Positions 8,234-15,860 of a stretch of DNA of 64,000 bases are shown here, piece by piece (the stretch's first letter is position 1; each line of letters begins with the position of its first letter). The notes under the pieces were generated by a model. The model searched no databases and was not told the DNA's origin. It saw only the letters and a list, made by a program, of their open reading frames with translations. The stretch comes from Streptomyces sp. NBC_01244. Its GTDB lineage: Bacteria > Actinomycetota > Actinomycetes > Streptomycetales > Streptomycetaceae. A program made the position numbers and the translations under genes. Location: positions 7,068,001 through 7,132,000 of the forward strand of contig NZ_CP108488.1 of assembly GCF_035987325.1 (NCBI RefSeq), given 5' to 3'.

Positions 8234-8448
8234 TTCCCTGTTGGATTGACGTGTTGAAGCGGATAGAGCAGGGGTGGGCGCGTGCCGGGTTGGCGTAGGT
8301 ACTGAGGGACTGCCGGGTGGTGAGGGGCCGGGTGCCCGTTTGGGCTTCGGGCTGAAGGCCGATGTCGGGGCGCTGGTGGGCGCCCGCTCGTCGCCCGGCA
8401 GGTGCGGGGGTCAGCCACCGACAATGATCCGGCTGCCCCAAAAACTCG

Positions 8449-8505
8449 GAATCCGAGGTGTTCGCGGCGCGGGAGCCATCCCGTACCCGCGAACCTCTCG
8501 GATTC
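8449..8505 (-). terminator. Rho-independent terminator of the nitrilase-like gene
   Basis: Two 19-nt arms (8449-8467 and 8487-8505) pair at 17 of 19 positions around a 19-nt loop. The hairpin begins 11 nt after the stop of the gene at 8516-9532. On the minus strand a run of five U residues follows the hairpin (8444-8440). The rest of 8234-8448 shows no convincing gene. Confidence 0.75.
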
Positions 8506-8515
8506 TGCTTCTGCG

Positions 8516-9532
8516 CTAGAAGGCTGCAGTTCGGTCTTCGCTGCGTGGATCGGTCACCTGGTGCCCGGTGTAGATGCCCGAGCGCGACTCGCGACGCCAA
8601 GGACGCGCGTAGGTTACTGATTCGGCGGCGGCCTCGGAACCGTTGTCGAGGTCCACGACCGCCACCGATGGTGATCCGTCTGCAGGGCACCGCTCAAGCC
8701 AGTCGCCGTGGGGGGCGATGATTCCGGACGGCGCGATGGCGCTGTGCTGCGTCGGCACCGAGAAGCTGACCCAGTAGCTGTTGGCCGCGGCGTGGCCTTG
8801 GGCTTGGGCGGCGGCATTCCCTGGGGAGACGCCGGTCGTGGAGAACAGGACGCAGTCGACGTCCAGCTCCTCGTACTCGGCGAACAACTCCGGGTAGTGG
8901 ATCTCCATGCCGAGCAGGCAGCCGAAGCGCACCCCTTCGACGTCGAAGGTCACAGGCGAGATGCCCGGTGAGTACATGTACGAGACCTTCGTGTTCGACA
9001 GCAGGCGCTCGTCGTAGCGTGTGACAACCTCGCCGCGATCGGAGACGACGTAGAGGCTGTTGTGCGGGCGGTTTCGCCCGGTCAAGCGGTGCACCGAGGC
9101 GATCACCGTCCACAGCCGCAGCTCCCGTGCCAACTCGGCGATCGCAGCCAACTCTGCCTGCAGAACTGGCCACTGGCACCGAGCCCAGTCCGCCGGACCG
9201 ACCGCGTCCGGGCCGTCGACGGACATGACGAGCTTGTGGGGAAAGCAGATCGCGCCTTCCGGGAAGTGCACGATCCTCGCGCCCCGAGCACTCGCTTCGC
9301 GCATCAGAGCACGGACTTGGCGGCCGCTTTCGTGCAGCGCGTCAACATCTCGCGGGTCCTCGCGAACGGGGGTCTGCGCGACGGCGAGCCGCACGCTCTT
9401 GGGGTTCCTTGCTTCCGACATGACGTCTCCAGATGGAGTCGGACGGAAGTGCCGGAGGGCAGACGTGTAGGACTCGCCGGTCTTGGCGGCGCGGGCGCGC
9501 ACCTGGCGCTTGAAGTTCCTGCGGGCTGTCAT
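8516..9532 (-). CDS. Nitrilase-superfamily protein lacking catalytic Lys and Cys, with N-terminal extension
   Basis: This 338-residue protein has the carbon-nitrogen hydrolase fold. The catalytic Glu is present in HFPEGAI (E92). The usual Lys in the YrKxHL motif aligns with E175 in RYDERLL. The nucleophile Cys in the GxxICyDxxxPE motif aligns with G208 in GCLLGMEIHYPELF, with a Cys four residues earlier. It is therefore probably not a normal amidase or nitrilase. The first 30 residues (FKRQVRARAAKTGESYTSAL) form a basic segment that precedes an internal Met at 38, where a typical nitrilase would begin. GGAAGG before ATG 9532 supports the long form. The gene is an insert between 168-bp repeats with its own terminator. 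Confidence 0.8.
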   Translation of the reverse strand: MTARRNFKRQVRARAAKTGESYTSALRHFRPTPSGDVMSEARNPKSVRLAVAQTPVREDPRDVDALHESGRQVRALMREASARGARIVHFPEGAICFPHKLVMSVDGPDAVGPADWARCQWPVLQAELAAIAELARELRLWTVIASVHRLTGRNRPHNSLYVVSDRGEVVTRYDERLLSNTKVSYMYSPGISPVTFDVEGVRFGCLLGMEIHYPELFAEYEELDVDCVLFSTTGVSPGNAAAQAQGHAAANSYWVSFSVPTQHSAIAPSGIIAPHGDWLERCPADGSPSVAVVDLDNGSEAAAESVTYARPWRRESRSGIYTGHQVTDPRSEDRTAAF

Positions 9533-9775
9533 CGCGGCCTTCCACGCCTTGAGCGACGGTTCCCCAGCAACCTCGCCCGAGGCGATCGGGCTGCGACAGC
9601 GACCTGAGACGCTAGTCCCTTTGCCTCCGATGGGAGACCGTGCTGGGGACGGTCGCGGGAGGTTCGGCGTAGGCCACGCAGTCCGTCATCATGCCGTCGC
9701 CTACGGGCTCCGTCAACCACCTTCAACCCGTCCGGCGCACCGTCGAATGGCCCGGCTGCTGGAGAGAAGCACCTC

Positions 9776-9793
9776 AGTTCAATACGCTGAACT
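9776..9793. promoter_or_regulatory. Short inverted repeat upstream of the nitrilase-like gene
   Basis: AGTTCA and TGAACT flank six bases within the 280-nt gap between the 9813-10310 gene and the nitrilase-like gene. It could be an operator for the cargo gene. The gap otherwise shows no gene. Confidence 0.3.
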
Positions 9794-9812
9794 TGGAAGG
9801 GAAGCGCAGTCC

Positions 9813-10310
9813 TCACCGGAACGGATTCTCGGTGCCGCGGTCGTCGTCACCTGCGGCGTCGAGGAGTTCGGGAACGTCCACACCGTCGGCGTCACGCTGG
9901 TCGATCCACCAGCCGGCCCGGGTCACGGACCGGATTTTCTCCTCCAGGGCCGCCCAGTCGGCGTCATCCCAGGTCCCTTCGACGACGAGAGCGGTGTAGG
10001 CGGTGGTGACCAGCTGGTGCCGACTGCGCTCGCCCCACTCCAGGGCGCGCTCGGGCCCGTCGAGCGGCGGCATGTCGAACTGCTCGGCCCACTCCTTCGC
10101 GGCGGCCTGCTCTGCAGCCCGCCGGGCTGCGAGCCACTCCTCGCGGCTGAGGTTGTCGCCGGTGCGGCTCGCCCTCCAGCAGTCGGTGCAGTCGCGGCCG
10201 GAAAGCCATCGGGCGAATCCCGCACGCCGGTCGGCGGGGCGGTCGGAGAGATTGTGATCGACCTCGTGCCCACACGAGTGGGTGACGGTCCAGGTAGTAC
10301 GTACGGCCAT
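9813..10310 (-). CDS. Hypothetical protein with putative zinc-binding N-terminus
   Basis: The 165-residue product begins with TVTHSCGHEVDHNL and, about 20 residues later, SGRDCTDCW. A CGH...CxxC arrangement suggests a zinc knuckle. A charged helical segment follows (EEWLAARRAAEQAAAKEWAE), then a C-terminal part with TTAYTALVVEGTWDDADWAA and GWWIDQRDADGVDVPELLD. Start is ATG 10310, with AAGGAG upstream. The last 55 codons are duplicated at 8066-8233. The function is unknown. The residue pattern is compatible with nucleic-acid binding, but this is only inference. Confidence 0.75.
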   Translation of the reverse strand: MAVRTTWTVTHSCGHEVDHNLSDRPADRRAGFARWLSGRDCTDCWRASRTGDNLSREEWLAARRAAEQAAAKEWAEQFDMPPLDGPERALEWGERSRHQLVTTAYTALVVEGTWDDADWAALEEKIRSVTRAGWWIDQRDADGVDVPELLDAAGDDDRGTENPFR

Positions 10311-10340
10311 GAAGAGGTGTTTCTCCTTGCGAGGATGAGG

Positions 10341-11606
10341 TCAGTTGTGGGCGGCACGGGCCCGGGTGCGCCGGTGCCGGCCCCGGCGGCGTGACGCGCC
10401 GGCGGGGGTGAGACGTCGGCGGGCAGCCGTGATGAACGACAGCGACACGGCGGCGCCGACGGCAGGAAGCGCTGCTCCGGCGAGCGGGTGCGCTGCGAGG
10501 GCGCCGGCGAGCGCGGTGCCCGCGGCCTGGCCGACGCCGACGGAGAGGATCAGCCACGCGTACGCCTCGGTGGTGCGTGCCGGCGGGGCGAGCGTGTCCA
10601 CGGTCATGAAGGCACAGCTGACGACCACCGTGAGGAACAACCCCGGCACCGCGACGGCTGCGATGGCAGCGCGCGGGCCGGGCAGGGTGAGCAACGGCAG
10701 CCACCCGGTGAGGAAGCACGCGGCACCGACGAGGAGCTGCGCCGCACTCGAGCCGGGCCAGACACGGCGTCCGTAGAGCAGGCCCCCGAGGAAGCTTCCC
10801 GTGGAGAACGCGGCGGGGATCGCGCCGGACAGCAGCTCCATGTGGTGACCGGCCGCCATCGCGACGGACCACACGTTCATGGCGCCGATGGCGCACCCGG
10901 TACCGGCGAGGGCCAGGTACAGCATCAACAGCCCCGGGGACAGCAGGCGTCCGCGCGGCTCGCCGCCGTCGGCTGTCGCGGGGCGCCAGAGCCGGGACGG
11001 CGGCGCGGTGAGGACGATGACGGTGCCCAGCAGCCCGAGTACGGCCGTGGTGACGAGCGCGAGCCCGGGCCCGCGGGCAGCGGCGATAGCGGTCACCAGC
11101 AGGGGGCCGACGATGTAGAGCAGCCCCTGGGTGCCGGTGTCGAGGCTGACAGCGATGCGCCGCCGGCCCGCATCGGCCAGGACAGCCGGCCACAGGGCAC
11201 GCAGACCAGCTTCCAGAGGCGGTGTGCACAGGCCGGCCACGCCCACTACCGCGGTGATGACTGCGGGATGCCCACTCGCGCCGATCACGGGAAGGGCCAG
11301 CAGGCTGGAGGAATTGAGGATCACTGCCGGTCCGGAGACGCGGGTCTGACCGAAGCGGTCCATCAGCCTGCCCTTGACGGGCTGGCTCAGCCCGGACGCC
11401 AGTCCGTACAGGGCGCTGAGCATCCCGGCGAAGGCCAGGGAACCGCCAATGCCCGTGATCCACAAGGCAAGTCCGACGGGAACCATGCCGTTGGGCAGGC
11501 GCCCGATGAGGGTGCCGCCGAGCAGACGGGCAACGTGCCGACTGCCCAGTACCGCACCGTAGGTGGCGCGCGGCTGCGGGACGGACGGGTGATCGGTCGG
11601 GGACAA
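10341..11606 (-). CDS. MFS-family transporter
   Basis: This 421-residue membrane protein has about 11-12 hydrophobic segments (examples GGSLAFAGMLSALYGLASGL, VITAVVGVAGLC, LGLLGTVIVLTA, VAVPGLFLTVVVSCAFMTVD). It has the loop-2 style sequence VKGRLMDRFGQTRVSG typical of major facilitator proteins. It would export a small molecule by proton antiport, but the substrate cannot be inferred. Start is TTG 11606 without a clear ribosome site. It lies within the transfer cluster yet is not a transfer gene, so it is probably cargo. The C-terminus is a short Arg-rich tail. Confidence 0.85.
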   Translation of the reverse strand: MSPTDHPSVPQPRATYGAVLGSRHVARLLGGTLIGRLPNGMVPVGLALWITGIGGSLAFAGMLSALYGLASGLSQPVKGRLMDRFGQTRVSGPAVILNSSSLLALPVIGASGHPAVITAVVGVAGLCTPPLEAGLRALWPAVLADAGRRRIAVSLDTGTQGLLYIVGPLLVTAIAAARGPGLALVTTAVLGLLGTVIVLTAPPSRLWRPATADGGEPRGRLLSPGLLMLYLALAGTGCAIGAMNVWSVAMAAGHHMELLSGAIPAAFSTGSFLGGLLYGRRVWPGSSAAQLLVGAACFLTGWLPLLTLPGPRAAIAAVAVPGLFLTVVVSCAFMTVDTLAPPARTTEAYAWLILSVGVGQAAGTALAGALAAHPLAGAALPAVGAAVSLSFITAARRRLTPAGASRRRGRHRRTRARAAHN

Positions 11607-11746
11607 CAGGGGAAGGGCTTTCCGTCGGAGGCATACGGGAACGGTGGTGGTGCGGCGCCGCAGGCTGGGCGGGGCGGGCGGCGCCGCAGAGGGTCAGCAG
11701 AGGCGGGGCTCGCCGGGAGCGAAGGTGAGGGGCTCGCGCGCCGAGC

Positions 11747-12274
11747 TCACCTGCCGCGCCCGGTCGCTGGCGCGGCGGGGGCCGACCCAGGGACGGCGGG
11801 TGCCGCTGCCGCAGGCGAGTACGGCAGCGTGGTGTGCGGCGTGCCTCGTTGTGGGGAGCGGGAGTTGGCGGCGTGCGCGATACGCGAGCGGTGTTCGTGA
11901 AGGGTGGCGGTCCGCTGCTGGTGCGGCGGGTCCGGTGTGAGTTCTGGGTCGAGGGTGAAGTCGGCCTGCACGCGCAGGCCCAAGGCGCGTATTGCTGCTA
12001 CGGCTTGCCGGGCGCGGCGGCGGCCGTCCTGCCCCGGCTCGGTGAGCCGGTGCAGGGTGGTTCCCGGAACGGGTTCGAACTGGACGCGGTCTAGGACCCA
12101 GTTCTTGAGGTGGTCGGTCAGGGGTCGGCCGGAGGCGGCGACGAACCCGTGCTCTTCGTGCCAGCCGATGTACAGGTGGGGCGGGTCCGCAGGCAGGGGG
12201 GCGGTCCTTTCAGTGCAAGGTGTGGGTGAAGTCCTCGGTCGCGGTCGCAGGTCGTCCGAGCTGGGCTGTGACAT
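11747..12274 (-). CDS. Hypothetical IHIG-type protein
   Basis: No named family is recognised. Residues 35-110 contain HLYIGWHEEHGFVAASGRPL, then FEPVPGTTLHRLTEPGQDGR and RARQAVAAIRALGLRVQADF. These line up with the N-terminal part of the 6849-7523 product and with the 14153-14407 product. Pattern: short strand with xIG, a helix with LL or VL, an aromatic residue plus PV, HRL, then a helix with an A-A-L-G-V spacing. A Pro/Ala-rich tail ends the protein. ATG 12274 lies 7 nt after the upstream stop. Confidence 0.7.
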   Translation of the reverse strand: MSQPSSDDLRPRPRTSPTPCTERTAPLPADPPHLYIGWHEEHGFVAASGRPLTDHLKNWVLDRVQFEPVPGTTLHRLTEPGQDGRRRARQAVAAIRALGLRVQADFTLDPELTPDPPHQQRTATLHEHRSRIAHAANSRSPQRGTPHTTLPYSPAAAAPAVPGSAPAAPATGRGR

Positions 12275-12281
12275 GCGACGG

Positions 12282-12737
12282 TCAGGCCGGGGCCGGTCCT
12301 GGGTGCGCGGCGGCGAGCTGGTCGACCCCCAGCTGGAACGCGAGCCGGTCGGCGACGTCGAGGAGTTCGCTCGTGCGTCGGTAGCGGTCACCGAGGGCGC
12401 GCTGACCATGGCTGTCGCACCACTCGCCGGCAGCGCGAAGGAAGTCACGCAGGGCCAGCAGCGCACCGGACTCGGAGCCGATGACCGCGTCGGTGACGAC
12501 GTGGAACTGAGCCACGGTCTCGGCGCCCGCGAGCGCCTGGGTCCAGGGCAGCAGGCTCTGGCCCGGACCCAGCAGGTTCAGGGTCGCCAGGTAGTCGGCC
12601 GCCTCCAGACGGGCACTGCGCCGCAAATCGCTGCTGCCGGGTACGGCCGCCATCGGAGGCTGATCCCCCTGTACGCCGAAGCCTGGGTCTTGGCTGGTGG
12701 CCGGGCCGGGCGCCTTCCGGAGAGGTTGGGTGCTCAC
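12282..12737 (-). CDS. Hypothetical helical protein, 151 residues
   Basis: The GTG start at 12737 overlaps the upstream stop as GTGA. The protein is helical from residue 45 on (LEAADYLATLNLLGPGQSLL, FHVVTDAVIGSESGALLALR, DRYRRTSELLDVADRLAFQL). It resembles the middle part of the 6849-7523 protein, whose other part matches the next gene downstream (11747-12274). This split-versus-fused arrangement suggests that the two proteins interact. No enzymatic motif is visible. Confidence 0.7.
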   Translation of the reverse strand: MSTQPLRKAPGPATSQDPGFGVQGDQPPMAAVPGSSDLRRSARLEAADYLATLNLLGPGQSLLPWTQALAGAETVAQFHVVTDAVIGSESGALLALRDFLRAAGEWCDSHGQRALGDRYRRTSELLDVADRLAFQLGVDQLAAAHPGPAPA

Positions 12738-13300
12738 CGGCGGGTCGCCGACTTCGTGGCCTGCGCGCGGGGTTCGGCTTTGCGGACCGTCGTGGTGGGT
12801 GCCTGGCTGCGACTGGCAGCGCGTGGGCGCCAGCGTTCCGGGTCGTCGGTGAACGGGGTGAGCGGGTCCACGTCCCATCCGACGAGGAGACCGCGGGGCC
12901 CGTTCTGGAGGCTGGCGACCTCGACTCCCTCCGGACGCAGGACATACGCCCAGCTCAGCCAGCTTTCCTGGGCGGACACTTCGTCGAAGGTCATCCGCTG
13001 GACGGGGCTGCCGTCCAGGGTGACCAGGCCGGTCGTCGGGCGGCACGCGTCGTACCCGTTACCCAGGCGCTGCTGTACGGGTTCCGGCGCGTCGGTGAGG
13101 AGGTCCGCGCCGAGGTGGTCCCAGCTGACCTCGGGGGAGTCCACGAGGAAGCGGGCCATCGCTTCGATGTCGCCCTTGAACCGGAACTGGTGGGCGGCGA
13201 GGAGAAGCGGCAGGTGGTGGGTGGGGTAGCCGTCCCAGTGGACGTAAATGCCCTCGAAGCCGGTCGGGGTCGGTCGGGCGATGCAGGATCGGGTGGCCAG
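12734..13300 (-). CDS. Hypothetical protein with HWDGYP motif, probable CTG start
   Basis: The product reads ATRSCIARPTPTGFEGIYVH then WDGYPTHHLPLLLAAHQ and SPEVSWDHLGADLL. A YxHWDGYP signature is familiar from uncharacterised phage and plasmid proteins. No role is known. The only well-placed initiation codon is CTG at 13300, with CAGGAG six bases upstream. The nearest ordinary start (GTG 13405) would add 35 unlikely residues and overlap the neighbouring gene by 32 nt. The C-terminal 40 residues are basic. The stop overlaps the next start as GTGA. Confidence 0.65.
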   Translation of the reverse strand: MATRSCIARPTPTGFEGIYVHWDGYPTHHLPLLLAAHQFRFKGDIEAMARFLVDSPEVSWDHLGADLLTDAPEPVQQRLGNGYDACRPTTGLVTLDGSPVQRMTFDEVSAQESWLSWAYVLRPEGVEVASLQNGPRGLLVGWDVDPLTPFTDDPERWRPRAASRSQAPTTTVRKAEPRAQATKSATRR

Positions 13301-13373
13301 AACAATCTCCTGATACGGGATGGATGAGGCAGTCGGCGGACGGACCGAGGGCCGGCCCTGGCCGAGCGGATGC

Positions 13374-14102
13374 CTAGAGAAGCGGGCCGCCGGGGCTCTC
13401 CCCACCGCGAAGCCGCGGGGGAGGGCCGGGCGGCGGGGGAGTACGGCTGCCGGGCGGTGTGTTGAGCGGGGTCCCGGTCACGACGACGATGTCGAAGCGG
13501 TGGACGTGCAGACGCAGGACGGCCTGCTGGATGACGGACTCGGGATGCCGCTCCGCATACCTGAGTCGGCACAGACCGGTCGCGGGATCCAGCACCCACC
13601 GGCCGTCGGAGTGGAGCAAGGCCCTCACGGCCGTCGGCGCGACCGTATTCAGCAAGGGCTGTCCGTCGTCCCCTCGCCCGATCACGATCTTGTCGTGCTC
13701 CCGGAACCGGGTGGTGCGGGCCACCACCATCGCGGCCGTGCGGTACGGGCGCAGAAGACGACGACGGACGTCGGCCGCCGCACGGACGGGGTCTCCCGTT
13801 ACGCCGATCGCAGGTGGAGGCTTGACGCCGCCGTGCTCGAAGACACCGGCGGGGAGCACGGCGGAGACGATGAAACTGTCCAGGTCCGGTGTCCGGGGGA
13901 GAACGTAGAGCTGCAGGCCATAGGGGTGAGTGAGGACGGCCCGGTGCACGTGCGGGAAGGACTCCAGCGTTCGGCGCAAGCTGCCGCCGGCCATGTCCCA
14001 GACCCGGCCTTCGGCCGGGTCACGACCGGAGGGGGTCCACCGCCCCACCGCAGTCCAGCCCGGTCCCAGCCCGGTGGCGAGCCGGTCAGCGAATCCGGTC
14101 AC
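13374..14102 (-). CDS. Hypothetical protein, paralogue of the 5564-6325 product
   Basis: This 242-residue protein starts at GTG 14102. It begins MTGFADRLATGLGPGWTAVG and has a beta-rich first half (HVHRAVLTHPYGLQLYVLPR), the helix GDPVRAAADVRRRLLRPYRT and a second beta-alpha part (IVIGRGDDGQPLLNTVAPTA, ESVIQQAVLRLHVHRFDIVV). Segment order and lengths match the 5564-6325 protein. The family is unknown. The C-terminus is a Pro/Gly-rich tail. Confidence 0.7.
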   Translation of the reverse strand: MTGFADRLATGLGPGWTAVGRWTPSGRDPAEGRVWDMAGGSLRRTLESFPHVHRAVLTHPYGLQLYVLPRTPDLDSFIVSAVLPAGVFEHGGVKPPPAIGVTGDPVRAAADVRRRLLRPYRTAAMVVARTTRFREHDKIVIGRGDDGQPLLNTVAPTAVRALLHSDGRWVLDPATGLCRLRYAERHPESVIQQAVLRLHVHRFDIVVVTGTPLNTPPGSRTPPPPGPPPRLRGGESPGGPLL

Positions 14103-14152
14103 GAGCGCGTGCCGGTCGGAAGGCCCGAGCCCGCGGCCCGGCCGGTCCCCGC

Positions 14153-14407
14153 TCAGTCGTCCGCCTTGGGCTGGGGGTGGTGCACATGCGCGACGGCGTG
14201 TCCACGGGAGTGCAAGGCGTGCACGGCCTCGTGGACGAGGTGTTCCTGCTGCTCGGCGGGGAGCGTGTGCGCGGCCGTGTACCCGTGGAGTCGGGAGCAG
14301 TACGTGAACCCCCTGGACCAGAGGAGCTGCTGGACCGGGTCGGTTCGGGGGTGGTTCAGGGGTCCGGCGGTGTGCTGGCCGATGTGAATGCTCACGGGGT
14401 GGTGCAC
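14153..14407 (-). CDS. Small IHIG-type hypothetical protein
   Basis: The product is about 84 residues: SIHIGQHTAGPLNHPRTDPV, then LLWSRGFTYCSRLHGYTAAH and LVHEAVHALHSRGHAVAHVH. It is a minimal version of the module found at 6849-7523 and 11747-12274. GTG 14407 has AAAGGA 11 nt upstream; GTG 14395, directly before SIHIG, is an alternative. The function is unknown. The many His residues at the C-terminus may be coincidental. Confidence 0.65.
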   Translation of the reverse strand: MHHPVSIHIGQHTAGPLNHPRTDPVQQLLWSRGFTYCSRLHGYTAAHTLPAEQQEHLVHEAVHALHSRGHAVAHVHHPQPKADD

Positions 14408-14439
14408 GGAGTGAGGAATCCTTTCTGCGAAGTTCCCGG

Positions 14440-15141
14440 TCAGCGGCGCTTCGGGGCGACGCTGCTGGCGGTGACGGGTGGGGTGGGCGGTAGCGCCGTG
14501 GATACAGGGCGGGGCAGGAGCTGGCGCCGCAGTTCGGCGCGCCCGGTGAACTCGGTCGCCGCCGTCAGCGAGGTCTCTGCGGCCTGTCCGAGTTCGGGCC
14601 GGCCGTCGGCGTGGTGGAAGACGATGCGCCACTGGAGGTGCTCGGCGAGGCGCCCGCTGGATCCGGCCGCGATGGCTGCGGCAGCGGCGAAGTGCTGCAC
14701 AGCGGACGCGGCGTGTGCGGCGGCAGCCGAGAGGGGAACGAGCACGGCGGTCGTCATGGCTGGGGGAAGTCCGGGTGCCGCGGGGAGGGTTGAGACCGCG
14801 CGCTGAGCGGTAGCGGCAAGCCCCTGGGCGTGGCGGGCCTGGTCGAGAAGGGCCTGGCCGAGCGGGTGCTCGGGGACGTGCCCGGCTTCGTCCAGCAGCG
14901 TGAGCTCGTTCTTCGCGTGGAGGAAGTCCTCCGCCAGGACCTCAAGCCGGGATGGCCAGGTCTGCTCGTCTGGTGCCGGGTTGATGTCCCAGGAGAAGTC
15001 GTACTCGTCGTCGGAGTCGATAAGGCCGTTCTCCAGCTGGGCCTCGCGGTCGACGACCTGCGCGAGGACCGTGTTCTCCTCGGCCTGGCACTGCCGGTAG
15101 TCGGCCCATTCCTCCTCGGTCAGCTCAGGAGGGCGCTGCAT
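14440..15141 (-). CDS. Hypothetical Ala-rich helical protein, 233 residues
   Basis: ATG 15141 is preceded by AAGGAG at 9 nt. The protein begins MQRPPELTEEEWADYRQCQA and is helical and acidic over the first 110 residues (VVDREAQLENGLIDSDDEYD, LEVLAEDFLHAKNELTLLDE). An Ala-rich helical region of about 90 residues follows (SAAAAHAASAVQHFAAAAAI), then a basic tail. Coiled-coil or helical-bundle packing is likely. No family is recognised and no membrane segment is convincing. Confidence 0.7.
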   Translation of the reverse strand: MQRPPELTEEEWADYRQCQAEENTVLAQVVDREAQLENGLIDSDDEYDFSWDINPAPDEQTWPSRLEVLAEDFLHAKNELTLLDEAGHVPEHPLGQALLDQARHAQGLAATAQRAVSTLPAAPGLPPAMTTAVLVPLSAAAAHAASAVQHFAAAAAIAAGSSGRLAEHLQWRIVFHHADGRPELGQAAETSLTAATEFTGRAELRRQLLPRPVSTALPPTPPVTASSVAPKRR

Positions 15142-15219
15142 AGGGGAGCTCCTTCGAACGCGGCGATTTCGTGCGGCTGTTGGCGTACGGCCTTGGGGAT
15201 CGGTGGTGGGGGGACCTGT

Positions 15220-15453
15220 TCACCGGTGCTTGGCCTGTGATGACGTGGCGCGCGGTATGAGGTCCGGCGTTGGCCTGGCGGGGCCGTGACTCAACTGCGT
15301 CGTTTGGGTGGCCATCGGCTTCGAGTCCGGCCGCTTCGGGGGAGTGCGTCTGCGGAGGTGCGCCAGGTGCGCGTCGACCGCAGTGATGAAGCGGGCCACG
15401 TGGATGCTGGCCTGGGGGTCGGGATGCGATCTGGAGTCGTAGAGGACCGTCAG
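15220..15453 (-). CDS. C-terminal half of a frameshifted gene, or a CTG-initiated small gene
   Basis: The frame reads LTVLYDSRSHPDPQASIHVA then RFITAVDAHLAHLRRRTPPK. This continues naturally from the product of 15450-15719, which ends GSDGGWLVTYETPAVDH. In similar actinobacterial proteins a GWxVT segment is followed by a tvLYDS segment and an aVdahL helix in one chain. The simplest reading is therefore a single gene (15220-15719) with a one-base frameshift near 15452. The alternative is a separate gene starting at CTG 15453, which overlaps the upstream stop as CTGA. Confidence 0.5.
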   Translation of the reverse strand: MTVLYDSRSHPDPQASIHVARFITAVDAHLAHLRRRTPPKRPDSKPMATQTTQLSHGPARPTPDLIPRATSSQAKHR

Positions 15454-15719
15454 TGGTCCACGGCGGGGGTTTCGTAGGTGACCAGCCATCCGCCGTCAGA
15501 TCCGATGATGAGCACGGCGTCTTGGTCGGGAGGCCAGGCGTAGACGATCCAGTCATCCAGGCCGAAGTCGACGTCGCAGGTCAGTCCGCGTTCCCGCAAC
15601 GGGGTCGTCACTTGCTCGAACCTGGCCCAGGCCCGCAGCCACTGGGGATCTCGGATGTGTCGGTGATCGGGCAGGGGGGCCAGGCCGGGGGTGAGCCTGG
15701 TAGTGGGCGGCGTGTCCAA
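15450..15719 (-). CDS. Hypothetical protein, 89 residues (probably N-terminal half of a frameshifted gene)
   Basis: The product runs RHIRDPQWLRAWARFEQVTT, then TPLRERGLTCDVDFGLDDWI and DAVLIIGSDGGWLVTYETPA. TTG 15719 has a GGAG 9 nt upstream. The C-terminal half of the expected fold is encoded in another frame immediately downstream (15220-15453). No function is known. Between 15720 and 15860 there is no convincing gene; a frame of 40-47 codons exists directly after the VirB4 stop but is Pro/Ser-rich and unsupported. Confidence 0.65.
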   Translation of the reverse strand: MDTPPTTRLTPGLAPLPDHRHIRDPQWLRAWARFEQVTTPLRERGLTCDVDFGLDDWIVYAWPPDQDAVLIIGSDGGWLVTYETPAVDH

Positions 15720-15860
15720 GTCAAACGGCTCCGGTAGGCGTCTTGGGCCGGGAGATGGGGTGCGGTTTGGGAGATGGAGAGGACTCGTCGGGTGGGCTCG
15801 GCCACGACGAGGCGAGCAGCTGTTGGTGCTTCAGGAATCGCGAACCCACGGGTCGAGAAC

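Noticed and set aside
15721..15860. 40-47-codon frame directly after the VirB4 stop, with a CTGA overlap
   Set aside because: The peptide is Pro/Ser-rich without any domain, and the overlap alone is weak evidence.
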